A stretch of DNA of 64,000 nt from Cordia subcordata (lineage: Eukaryota; Streptophyta; Magnoliopsida; Boraginales; Cordiaceae). The stretch is from positions 248,001 to 312,000 of the forward strand of contig JAPTOF010000014.1 in NCBI GenBank assembly GCA_028554755.1. Reading direction: 5' to 3'. Both the position numbers and the translations under genes were made by a program. The notes under the pieces were generated by a model, which saw only the letters and a program-made list of their open reading frames with translations, did no database searches and was not told where the DNA came from. Positions 55,378-64,000 of the stretch are shown here, piece by piece; position 1 is the first letter of the stretch; every line of letters starts with the position of its first letter.

Positions 55378-56138
55378 GATCTTGGCTTGCATCACTTCAC
55401 CAAGCTTCTCTCTATAGCCATCAATGGAGGTCTTGTGGGTTTCTTTAAAGGAGCTAATGGTATTAGACAAGGTGATCCACTTTCTCCCTACTTATTTATG
55501 GTTTGTATAGAAGTCTTTACTTGCATGCTCAACAAATTGGAGATGAATCAAAGCTTTCAGTACCATCCAAAATGTGCAAAAATGAAGCTCAACCACTTGT
55601 GCTTTGCAGATGATCTCTTTGTCTTTAGCAAAGGAAATGCTGATTCCATAATGTGCATCATGAATACTATTGATACTTTTCACTCCCTTTTGGGTTTGAA
55701 GATCAATAAAGGTAAAAGTGATGTGTTTTTTGAAGGTGTTCCATTGAGTGAAAAGACTACCATTCTTAGCTTAATTGGATTTAATGAAGGTAGCCTTCCT
55801 ATCTATGATCTGGGCTTACCTCTTGTTACAAGGAAGCTTCGCAAAGCAGATTGTTGCCCCTTCTTGGAAAGAATCTCTAGCAAGCTTGAGAGTTGGACAA
55901 CAAAATGGCTTTTCTTTGTGGGAAGATTGCTTCTTTTAAGGTCAACTCTTCTCCGAATTTGTGCTTATTGGGCAAATGCTTTGCTTCTTCCTAAACAGAT
56001 TATTACTCTTATTGAAAGGAAATTCAAAGCTTTCCTTTGAAGAGATACAGGAGTAAAGATTGCATGGAAAGATGTTTGCTTACCATTTAAGGAAGGTGGG
56101 CTTGGTATTAGAAGGATTGAAGATATCAATAGCACTTA
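55378..56138 (+). pseudogene. G ORF2 fragment: RT palm and thumb
   Basis: Continues G after V: LACITSPSFSIAINGG-like sequence with a small shift at about 55410, then an open block to 56040. It holds NGIRQGDPLSPYLFM, catalytic FADD (55603-55614), LGLKINKGKSDVFF, LGLPLVTRKLRKADCC and RICAYWANALLLPK. A stop (TGA for TGG) at 56038-56040 follows, then RDTGVKIAWKDVCLPFKEGGLGIRRIEDI to the Y insertion. The catalytic core is intact, but the gene is split. Confidence 0.85.
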
Positions 56139-58265
56139 CAACCCAAGTGTTCTTCTCTCAAGCTTAACTATCTTTGCTTTGCGGATGATCTTTTTATTTT
56201 TCGCAAAGGCAACATTAGCTCCATCAAATGTATCATGGAAATCTTGGAAACTTTCTCATCACTTTCCGGGTTGAGGATTAACAAAGCTAAGAGTGACATC
56301 TTCTTGGTGGTGTTAGCCACGAGGTGAAATAAGAAATTCTTGATGAAGTTGATTTCAATGAAGGTAAACTTCTAATCAAGTACTTGGGCATTCCTCTCAT
56401 CTCTAGGAAGCTTTGAAAATCAGATTTCCTTCCTCTCTTGGAGAAGATAAATGGCAAAATTGACTACTGGACTAATAATTGGCTCTAATATGCAGGTATA
56501 TTACTTCTTATTAAATCTACTCTTACACAAGTTTGTGCATTTTTTTTTAGATTTACTCTTACACAAGTGTGTGCATTTTGGGCACGTGCTCTTCTTATTC
56601 CAAAAAATATTGTGGCTTCCATTGAATCAAAATATAAATCATTTCTTTGGAGGGACACCAGGCCAAAAGTTGCATGGAAAGAGGTTTGCTTGCCTTTCAA
56701 TGAAGGTGGATTGGGGGTTAGAAAACTTGAGGAAATCAACAACACTTACATGCTCAAGGCTTTTTGAAGAATGTATGCTCATAGATACACCCCTTAGAGC
56801 TGATGGATCCACGAGAACTACATCAAAGACAGCTCTATTTAGGTTATTCCTTATCCTCATGATGCTAGTTGGATTTTCAAATGTCTTTTGAAATTCAGAG
56901 ATGAAGCTAGGAAGCACATCAATCACTCTTTGGGAAATGGATCCTTTACTTCTTTTTTGCATGATAAATGGCATCCAGAAGGCATACTTTTCAACCATTG
57001 GAGTAGTGCTCTTCCTTATCCTCCTCTCAATGCAAAGGTTAGTACTATTCTTATTAATGGTACTTGGGCTTGGCCATCTAGTCTTCCAAACATTTCTTCA
57101 CCTTTGCATGTTGATCATAACTAGGATGATGGTTTCTCTTGGGGCCTCTCACCTAATGGTGATTTCTCTTTCAAATATACTTAAAATCACATTCGAAAGA
57201 AAGCAGAATCTTTTGTTAAGCACAACTTGATTGGTTGAAAGGACACTATCCTAGGCATAACGTCATTATGTGGCTTGCTTTCAAGGATAAACTTACCACC
57301 AAATATATGCTACTCCAATGGGGCATCAATGTTAATCCCCTTTGCAACTTTTGTCACTTGGGATGTGAAACAAGGGAGCATCTTTTTTTCACTTTTAGCT
57401 TTACAAGAAGAATTTGGAGGATGGGATTACACCTCACTTGTGGTCCTTCACATCTTATCAATTGGGAGGATATCATCACCTACATCACCCCTCTTTAATT
57501 TGAAAGGAACTTAAAGGTAACAATCATGAAGCTTCTTTTTGGAGCCACAATCTACCATCTTTGGGCGGAAAGAAATCAAAGACTTTTTTTTGCGGATCAA
57601 GTAGTAAATTTTATTGCTGCAAATCAGATTTGTACAAGTACAAAGATGGTGAAAAACCATCAAAACCTAAACAAGTAAATCATCAAGTTTCCACAATTTA
57701 CAAAGGGATTTGTTCAAATGCGTTGAAGGAAACTTCCTATTACAAGAAATTTTGACTCTAACATCATTGAAAATTGTGTTACAAACAAATTCCTCTATCT
57801 TTGCTTCGTTCTTGAAGATTCTTCTATTTCTTTCCATCCAAATGTGATACACAGTAGCGCCCAAGAGATGCTTGAGGATTGATGCTTTCAAGTGTTTCTC
57901 ATGAGCAAATGGAATGATATAGTTGAAGATGTCTCGCCAACAAATAAGGCTTTCCGGAACAAGAGTTAAAGACAAGCCAAATCTCCAAATACGTCTAGTA
58001 AAACAACATTCAAAAAAGAGATGATCTCTAGTTTCACATCCCATATAGCAAAAGATGCAAGTGGTGCTATTGTTAAGCCCCCAAAATGAAATTCTGAATC
58101 TTGTAGCAAAGACTTTTCAAGAATGAAGCTAGTACTGAAGAACATACTTTTGCATCTATATACAATGATGTTAGATGTAGACTCACTTTTTGTAAAAAGT
58201 TTCCCCCCACTAGAGCAAATATTGAAATGGGGAAAATTTGGAAGCTTGAAAATATTTTGACTTAG
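56139..58265 (+). pseudogene. Y ORF2 fragment: RT end to C-terminus
   Basis: SSLKLNYLCFADDLFIF with FADD at 56178-56189, KGNISSIKCIME, LSGLRINKAKSDIF, then many shifts and stops. A 36-bp in-frame direct repeat (56515-56550 and 56551-56586) duplicates the LLLHKFVHF region. SFLWRDTRPKVAWKEVCLPFNEGGLGVRKLEEIN is readable in the block 56567-56767. The zf-RVT finger (CNFCHLGCETREHLFFTF, last Cys lost) is near 57340-57395. It ends KNEASTEEHTF to KLENILT with a stop at 58263-58265, after Z. It is a pseudogene. Confidence 0.8.
57588..58106 (-). mobile_element. Element Z: 519-bp truncated LINE inside Y
   Basis: Minus-strand insertion with poly(T) and GCGGATCAAGTAG at the left, flanked by caaagactttt (57577-57587 and 58107-58117). 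It contains the 3' UTR and the last 126 codons or so of ORF2 in one open frame (58044-57667): GCETRDHLFFECCFTRRIW, SLICWRDIFNYI, HLKASILKHLLGATVYHIW to KLWKLDDLLV. It is closely similar to the C-terminus of B. Confidence 0.93.
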
Positions 58266-58347
58266 AGCTCCTTTGAAAATTTTGTAATGATTTGAGAAAT
58301 GACATTACACACTTACTTGTTTCAGAAAAAAAAAAAAGATATCAATA

Positions 58348-59419
58348 ATACATTCATGCTCAAAGTCTTTTGGCGGATGTATGCATTTAGAGACACTCTT
58401 TGGAGTGTTTGGCTTCATAATAATTATATAAAGGAAGGCTCTATTTAGACTTGTAAAGCCTCCCAAGACCATAGCTAGATTTGGAACAAATTACTCATTT
58501 GTTGGGATATCGCCAAGAATAATATCAAGCACATTGTGGGGAATGGAAAGAGCATGCATTTTTGCCTTGACACATGGCACTTGGAGGGCAATTTATGGCA
58601 GCATTGGAATAGCATTTTCATCCTCCCTCCTCTATATGCTGAGATATGTGATATCTATATCCATGGTGCTTGGGAGTGGCCCATTCAACTCATTCATCTT
58701 AGCACTCCATCTTTCACTATTGTGGATGATAACCCGGATACTTTTAGTTGGAGCTTATCTTTGAATGGTCACTTCAACTTTAAACACACTTGGGAACACA
58801 TTAGAACCAAGGGGGAAAAAATCAATTGGCATAAAGTTGTTTGGTTCAAGGGACATTCTCCTCAGTATGCATTCATTTGTTGGCTCACATTCTTGGACAA
58901 ATTGAACACTAAATACCGTATCCTACATTGGGGTATCAACATCAATCCAACATGTTGCTTTTGTAACTTGGGTTGTGAGACTAGAGAGCATTTTTTCTTT
59001 GAATGTAGTTTCACAAGAAGAATTTGGAAAAGAAGGCTAAAGCTTACACAAGTCAATGATTCTCTTATTGAATGGGGGAAGATTGTCAAGTTCATAACTA
59101 CTTTAGCACTTGAAAATCATTTGAAGGCAACCATATTGAAGCATTTATTGGGTGCAGCAATTTACCATATTTGAATGGAAAGGAATTGTTGTATCTTCAA
59201 GCAAGAAGCAAAGACTAAAGAGCACATTTTCTCCACTATCTACAATGATGTTAAAATCAAATGTTTTTTTGGAAAAAGTTCACTTCCTCTAGTATTAACA
59301 AAGCTATATGTAAAGCATGGGGTCTTGAGGAAATTCTTGTATCGGGGTTAGTTCTTTTGTTTTCTTTTGTAAAGATGTTCCATGATCAATAATAGATTCC
59401 CACTTACTTCACAAAAAAA
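58348..59419 (+). pseudogene. G ORF2 C-terminal part, 3' UTR and poly(A)
   Basis: Continues G after Y: FMLKVFWRMYAFRDTLW, then stops, and an open block 58536-59174. The block reads GNGKSMHFCLDTWHLEGN, SLNGHFNFKHTWEHIRTKGEK, CCFCNLGCETREHFFFECSFTRRIW (zf-RVT finger intact) and ATILKHLLGAAIYHI, with TGA for TGG at 59172-59174. The remaining codons and 3' UTR lead to CACTTACTTCAC-poly(A) at 59413-59419. This is the true 3' end of G. Confidence 0.85.
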
Positions 59420-60328
59420 TCATTTGGACATCTTTAGCCTTTTGGAAACAAAAGTGGTGAACTTGGATTGTACCATGGCCATAGGCTCTTTTTACAACAA
59501 AATGGGTTTTGAGAATTATGTGGATGATAACATAAGGGGTAGACTTTTGGAAGCACGAGCTTAATGTAAAAGTGATTGACTCTTTTGATCAAGGCACCCT
59601 TTGTTACTTCAAAAACTTTAATCACTCCTTCCTTGTGGCTTTCATCTATGGAAGGAATGATGCAAATCAAGGAAACAAGCTTTGAAAGAATATTTGTCTT
59701 TGGAGTACTTGGTATGACAATAGATATTTTTGCTTAATTGGGGACTTCAATGAGGTGCTTCATAAGGGGGATAGGTCAAACTCACCCTCACTCCCTAGTA
59801 GTGCTTGGAACTTCAAAAAATGCATTGCTAATTCAAATATGCATGAGATCAAAGCATTAAGGCCACAATATACTTGGACAAACCGAAGCTCTAGCTCTTT
59901 TTTCTTGACAAGTAAACTTGATAGAGCATTGGGGAATGATTGTTGGATGAATATTATGAAGGATGCTTTCTTATTGGTGGACACTCTGAGGATTTCCAAC
60001 CATTGTCCACTTATCATGTTCTCAAATAAGGTATGGAACTCCTCTCCAAAACCTTTCAAATTTTACAATATTTGGTCCTCACACCATGAATTTTTGCCTT
60101 ATGTCCAAAAACATTGAAGTGCACGGGTCTTTGGCACTTCAATGTATACTCTTTTTCAAAAGAAAAGAATCCTCAAGTAGGCACTTAAAGAGTATGACAA
60201 GAAGTTTTTTTTGGCAATATTCCACACAATATTGGTGAGCTTAGGAACAAACTTGAGGACATTCAAAATGCTATTCTCAATGGTGATCATGAAACAAGTT
60301 TGATTGAGAATGAAAAAACACTCATTCT
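59420..60328 (+). pseudogene. Element AA: LINE endonuclease fragment
   Basis: Starts abruptly at HLDIFSLLETKVV directly after G's poly(A), with no TSD. It continues FYNKMGFENYVDDNIRGR, a shift, FVAFIYGRNDANQG, IGDFNEVLHKGDRS, TWTNRSSS, SKLDRALGND, SNHCPLIMF (D to N) and the first part of the linker (SLIENEKTLI). At 60329 the minus-strand element BB interrupts it. The remainder, with RT, would lie right of the window. Stops at 59562-59564 and 60115-60117 show it is dead. Confidence 0.8.
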
Positions 60329-60330
60329 AC

Positions 60331-60338
<8 letters not shown>

Positions 60339-60376
<38 letters not shown>
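60339..60376. repeat. (AT)n run at the tail of BB
   Basis: Nineteen AT units at the place where every other element has poly(A). It probably grew by slippage from a TA-containing tail. Confidence 0.85.
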
Positions 60377-60379
<3 letters not shown>

Positions 60380-60937
60380 CAGAGCAAGTGAGAATATATT
60401 GAATCCAAAAAATGTACAAAGTACAAGAAGTAAAACCAAAAGAGTGGAAAGCCCTATACAATTGTATCTTCTATTTTCCACATCTTTCCAAGTTTATAAT
60501 TTGTGCGAGTAAGAGGGAATTTTTTACAACAAGAGATCCTAGTTCATACATCATTATAGATTGTAAGAAAAATGTTTTCTCAGTTTAGGCTTGCAACTTG
60601 AAGATGCAATTGTTTCCTTTCAAGCAAAATATGATAGATAGAAACTCCAAGATAGTGCATTAATATGGTTGTCTTCATATTCTTTTCAAGTGCAAGTAGG
60701 TTGAGATACTCCAAAATGTCATCACAAACAATCAAATTTTTGGATGTCATAGTAATTTTTAATCCACTCCTCCATATCCTTCTTGTAAAGCTACATTAAG
60801 AGAAAAGATGATCCTAGGTTTCACATCTCAAATGACAAAAGTTGCAAAGAGGGCTAAGAGGGATGCCTCAAGTGAGCATTCTAAATTTTGTACTTGGCCT
60901 ATCCTTGATAGCAAGCCAAACAAGAAAGCCTTGCCTT

Positions 60938-60959
60938 TTTTTTTTTTTTGCGAGTTAAG
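60938..60959 (-). mobile_element. Element CC: 22-bp LINE-tail insertion inside BB
   Basis: Eleven T and GCGAGTTAAGT, i.e. only the last 11 nt of a LINE plus its poly(A). It is flanked by aagaaagccttgcctt (60922-60937) and aagaaagccatgcctt (60960-60975), a 16-bp TSD with one difference. It is an extreme 5' truncation. Confidence 0.8.
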
Positions 60960-61036
60960 TAAGAAAGCCATGCCTTAGGTTACATCCTTTGTGTTGAGCA
61001 AGATTGTTCTAAGGAAAAGGAAATCCTTTGTTTCTA

Positions 61037-61817
61037 ATATGCTCCCATGTGTTAACCAGAGGCCTTTGTATCTTCAAAGATAGGATTCAAATACCCAAAT
61101 TATTGATTTTGGATGGGAAAAAGTTCCAATATGGCTGAAATTACAAAATGTCCCTTGTTCCCTTGTCACTAGAAGAGGCTTGAGTTACATTGCAAGTACT
61201 ATTGGAGTGCCACTTCAAATGGATAGATTAACAGAAGCAAGGACATTTGTTGGGTTTGCTCGTGTTTGTGTGGAGATGAACTTATCCAAGGAGCTACCTG
61301 ATTTTACATACATTAAAATGTTGAATGGTGAGTGGGTGAAAATTGACATTGAGTATGCTTGGCGGCCTCAAGTTTGTCTTCATTGCAAATTTGTTAAACA
61401 TCTTCAAGCTAATTGTCCTAACATGCCAGGAAATGAGCATCAAAGGCAAAATAAGCCCCAAAGGGAAAAAGGGGGATACCAAAGGAGATACAATCCAGCT
61501 ATAACAAAAAGAAAATTCATGATGAATGGCATGTTGTTGGTAGAAGACGATCAAGGAAACGCAATGAGGAAATTCAAGGTGCTGATTTCAATAGATTTTC
61601 AATACTTGAGACAAATGAGAAAGTTCTAAATAATTGTGAGAATACAAGGGATGAGAACAAGAACTTCCTAGCCATTCTGAAAATCAAGATCATGGAGTCA
61701 CCGAACATGAAGCATATGAAGATAATGGCAAAGAGGATGAGATTATTGATGATGATCGAGTTTGGTTGCTTGTTGTTTCACTTGAAGGAAGCAAAAGAAA
61801 TGAGGTTCAAAAGATAG
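61037..61817 (+). pseudogene. T ORF1 fragment: DUF4283 end and knuckle
   Basis: NVPCSLVTRRGLSYIASTIGVP, TEARTFVGFARVCVEMNLSKELPDF and VKIDIEYAWRPQV, then a knuckle in which the usual Gly is Lys (CLHCKFVKHLQANC). It is of the same lineage as I and R. An open block covers 61180-61629; after that the frame changes and acidic sequence (NEDNGKEDEIIDDD-like) runs to about 61817. The stop in RPLYLQR near 61067 and the shifts make it non-functional. Confidence 0.8.
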
Positions 61818-62043
61818 GCAATGGGCATTTGAACGCCCTTTCTCATTATCCCACTGCCACGTAGTGTTGTTTTTCCTTTGCTTTGTTCCTTAGATCCCCT
61901 GGGGTGTTTGATCCTTTTTCTTTGTTTTTTTTTTGCACTACTTTCTTCTGGGTCTTCCCATCTTTCCTTGATTTATTGGACTTTGTTTAGTGGAAAAAGG
62001 GGTGAGAACCTTTCTTTGGGTCCTCCCAAATCTTCTTTCTTTT

Positions 62044-62093
62044 AGCCTCTCAAACCTTGAATTGTTGGATTATTGTTAGTGGATTAAGGGGCT
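62044..62093 (+). other. 3' hairpin of T
   Basis: AGCCTCTCAAACC at 62044-62056 pairs with GGATTAAGGGGCT at 62081-62093 at 11 of 13 positions, counting one G-U pair; loop 24 nt. The stem ends 52 nt before the poly(A). Confidence 0.55.
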
Positions 62094-62976
62094 TGAATTG
62101 GTTTTGTACTTTTTTTTGCGTTAATAAAATTCTTACTTACCTCACAAAAAATGTTCTTCCATGTATTTTTGAAAGAGAAATCCCCATTTGTGGATAAGGA
62201 TCAAACAAAACCATCCTCCACATATTCATTAAGTTCAAAATTAGGAAGACTTGGTAGAGATGATTTGGCCATTGCCAATTGCTGTTATTGTAAATAAAGG
62301 CCACTTTTGCATTATATGGAGGTGAAGGAACGATTGAGCTTCAATGATGTGCTAGAATGCCCTCGGGATGCCACTTGTCATGTTAAAAAGAGGTATGTTC
62401 TCTGCTTCCAACAATGTGATGGATGTGTTGTCTAGCTAGGTCACGAATGGAAAAGAGAGTTTTCAAAACCCAACTAGCATCTTTTGGACAAAAAAGTGTG
62501 TTTTATTGTTTCTTCTTTGATGTATCTTACATGAATCCATTTACTTCAAAGTGAGTCTCGGATAGAGTACATTCTCGAAATGCTTCTCAAAAGGAAGGTT
62601 GTGTTGATTTTATTACGCTTCTAAACTCCAAGTCCCTCTTCTTCAAAGGGAAGACAAACTTCCTTCCATGCAACCTTTGGCCCTGTATCCCTCCAAAGGA
62701 AAGCTTTAAATTTTGCTTCAATGGCTGCCATAATTTCTTTGGGGAGGAGAATTGCATTCGCCCAAAAGGCATAAATTTGAATGAGTGTGGATTTGATAAG
62801 AAATAGTCTACCAGCAAAGGAAATTGATTTGTTGACCCATCTCTCAAGTTTGCTATTGATTTTCTCTAAAAGTGGCATGCAATCAGATTTTCTAAGCTTT
62901 CTTGTCACAAAAGGAATGCCCAAATAATCCAACTCACTCTCCAAATCAGCAAAATTCCCCCTTCATCAAAGCTGGC

Positions 62977-63185
62977 TTTCTCTCTCTACCATGATTTCTC
63001 TCTTCCTTCTCTCTAACCTTTCGTTCACCACCACCTCTTGCCACCACCACCAAATCAGCCCTTCCTCCATCGTTTCCATCCTTCATCTTTGAAGCCAAAC
63101 ACCATCACACACCCCCTTTTTCTGAAACCAAAACACTCAAACCCTAAACACTCTCACTAATCCCGTCTCCTCCTTTTGAGCAATC
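62977..63185 (+). promoter_or_regulatory. DD 5' terminus and 5' UTR
   Basis: CT-rich terminus followed by CACC repeats and a C- and A-rich leader (CCAAACACCATCAC) to the ATG at 63186. Longer than in U and W; the extra length lies just before the ATG. Confidence 0.55.
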
Positions 63186-64000
63186 ATGGGAAAGAAGAAG
63201 AAGACCTCTCCACCAACGAGAACTAGTGCTAGGCTAAATGCAAGAAAGCAAACCATGGATTCTGTCTCAAATGCACAAGCTGGTTCATCTTCAACTCAAA
63301 ATGAGGTTGAATCAGCCTCTTCACCTCTTGCAAGTGAAGATGCTCACTCAACCTCAAGTTTGGTTCTCAAAGAAGTGTATGAAGCGCTTGAAGCTGGAAC
63401 TTCCTATAAAGAGCATGTTGATAAGCATAGCAAAGCAAAAGCTGACTTAGTCCGAAGCTTAACAAATCATTCCAAAGATCGTTCTCCTCCATCTCCAAAT
63501 GATAAAATGGATGTTGGTCCGTGCACAAAACAATCAGAAATGGCGCTTTCAAACCTTCTCTTTCTTTCTCCTTGCCATAGCTCTTCTTGCTCCAGCCCTA
63601 GTAGTCCGATAGCATGTGGACAGCAAGAAAATATGGCCCCTATGCTCGCTGGAGCTTCAGCCGAAGGTGGGGGAAATGAAGAAGAAAGGTCCTTGCCCAT
63701 TGGACAAGAACTAAGGGATGCTATTGACCACGGGTTAAAGCACCTTCCTCCTGAACTTGTAAGTAGCTTTTCAGGTCAAACAAAGCATATTTTGATAGCA
63801 CCAAATGGATGTGACAACTTGAAGTCGATTCTCCAATTCAAACGCTGGCCCACTAAATTATCAAGAGGATTTCCCTCCACTAAAAAGTCCAATTGCTGGT
63901 CAAAATAAGCCAAATCAGCTCCCCACTTATGATGAGGTGGACGCCACATATGCCAAGCATTCCATGCACTCCTATGCTGAAAATCAGAATATTACTCACT
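63186..64000 (+). pseudogene. DD ORF1 N-terminal part, incomplete
   Basis: MGKKKKTSPPTRTSARLNARK, then the Ser-rich spacer in one open block of 240 codons (QNEVESASSPLASEDAHSTSS, EVYEALEAGTSYKEHVDK, PPSPNDKMDVGPC, PCHSSSCSSPSSP) to a stop at 63906-63908. A frameshift at about 63830 precedes it (the expected FPPL motif reads in another frame). DUF4283 would lie beyond 64000. The start is fixed by the lysine-rich motif and by alignment with U. Of all copies this N-terminus is the least damaged. Confidence 0.85.

Larger units (their letters stand above)
56139..58336 (+). mobile_element. Element Y: 5'-truncated LINE inside G, holds Z
   Basis: Starts in the RT at the HPKC position (cccaagtgttcttc) and ends CACTTACTTGTTTCAG-poly(A). 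The flanks agatatcaata (56121-56131 and 58337-58347) form the TSD, which may extend imperfectly for some bases. Own sequence is 56139-57587 and 58118-58336. It is strongly decayed, so it is an old insertion. Confidence 0.85.
9419..59419 (+). mobile_element. Element G: old LINE split into six pieces over 50 kb
   Basis: Pieces: 9419-9645 (ORF1 middle), 14062-14481 (DUF4283 first half), 37950-39590 (DUF4283 end, knuckle, ORF2 start, RT), 45199-45245, 55378-56138 (RT palm and thumb) and 58348-59419 (C-terminal part, 3' UTR, poly(A) 59413-59419). Each gap is an inserted element with a TSD: F, X, S, V and Y. The pieces join colinearly. It is 5'-truncated in ORF1, and about 0.9 kb of endonuclease is deleted at about 38763. 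The left flank is D and the right flank is truncated element AA; these do not match each other. Confidence 0.85.
61037..62151 (+). mobile_element. Element T: 5'-truncated ORF1-only LINE inside BB
   Basis: Starts in DUF4283 (RPLYLQR), carries the ORF1 C-terminus, a 3' UTR of about 330 nt and the tail CTTACTTACCTCAC-poly(A) (62146-62151). No ORF2 lies between ORF1 and tail. A hairpin at 62044-62093 matches the family. Part of the 3' UTR (TTTGTTTAGTGG, then TATTGTTAGTGG with similar surroundings) seems duplicated. Confidence 0.8.
60329..62976 (-). mobile_element. Element BB: decayed LINE, holds CC and T
   Basis: Minus-strand ORF2 remnant. The 3' tail reads CTCACTTGCTCTGCC followed by an AT-dinucleotide run in place of poly(A) (60339-60376). 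C-terminal and zf-RVT codons are at 60560-61036, with many stops. The upstream part is at 62152-62976 (WNWPNHLY region and an RT thumb block 62944-62621 with GIPFVTRKLRKSDC and LWRDTGPKVAWKEVCLP). T is inserted between the two, and its edges atgctcccatgtgtt and atgttcttccatgtatt look like a decayed TSD. DD interrupts BB at 62977. Confidence 0.75.
62977..64000 (+). mobile_element. Element DD: LINE 5' end, runs out of window
   Basis: Begins with TTTCTCTCTCTACC at 62977 inside BB. The 209-nt 5' UTR and ORF1 start are close to those of U, so it is the 5' end of an autonomous-type copy. The 3' end and TSD are outside. Confidence 0.88.

Noticed and set aside
1..64000. LTR retrotransposons, RNase H domains, integrase, tRNA or rRNA genes, CRISPR arrays
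   Set aside because: No long direct terminal repeats, no integrase or protease motifs, and no RNA-gene signatures were recognised; ORF2 ends after the zf-RVT region.

Overview
The window looks like repeat-rich nuclear DNA of a flowering plant. I can assign every stretch of it to non-LTR retrotransposons (LINEs) of the plant L1 type. Recognisable parts are an ORF1 with a DUF4283 RNA-binding domain plus a CCHC zinc knuckle, and an ORF2 with an APE-like endonuclease (WNIRG, LETK, GDFNE, SDHCPL), a reverse transcriptase (NKSPGPDG, FADD) and a C-terminal zf-RVT finger (CIFC..GCETRDHLFFEC). I see no host gene, tRNA, rRNA, LTR element or CRISPR array. The DNA is AT-rich. The species, and even eudicot versus monocot, cannot be settled from the sequence.

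The layout is a set of nested insertions. I call the elements A to DD. On the left, A (minus, 1-2311) is followed by B (2312-5196, holding C), then D (from 5197, holding E). From 9419 to 59419 one old element, G, is split by five direct insertions: F (9646-14047), X (minus, 14482-37934), S (minus, 39591-45185), V (45246-55359) and Y (56139-58336). X holds I (17033-22588) and P (22675-34725). I holds Q, P holds U, S holds R, V holds W and Y holds Z. To the right lie AA (endonuclease only), BB (minus, holding the tiny CC and T) and DD, which runs out of the window. Most junctions are proved by matching target-site duplications (TSDs) of 10-18 bp.

There are two kinds of element. Autonomous copies are about 5.8-6.0 kb (U 6036 bp, W 5784 bp, P about 6.0 kb, X about 5.8 kb) and encode ORF1 and ORF2. 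A second kind (Q 2660 bp, R 2705 bp, I about 2.88 kb, probably T and A, and the short piece at 8428-8565) has the same CT-rich 5' end, an ORF1 and the same terminal CTTACTTRCYCCGC-poly(A) tail, but no ORF2. These resemble the ORF1-only half-L1 elements of mammals and presumably use the autonomous copies' ORF2 in trans. Their 3' UTRs carry a hairpin of conserved position and pairing but changing sequence. A weaker counterpart spans the ORF2 stop codon in several autonomous copies.

All coding regions are broken by frameshifts, stops, deletions or nested insertions, so no complete active element is present. U is the best preserved, with one uninterrupted 704-codon block covering RT and most of the C-terminal part. 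Other notable structures are: element X, whose ORF1 start is fused in frame to the poly(A) tail of another LINE fragment; poly(A)-to-truncated-element joins without TSD; an insertion of about 22 bp that holds only the LINE tail; and ATGA overlaps between ORF1 and ORF2.
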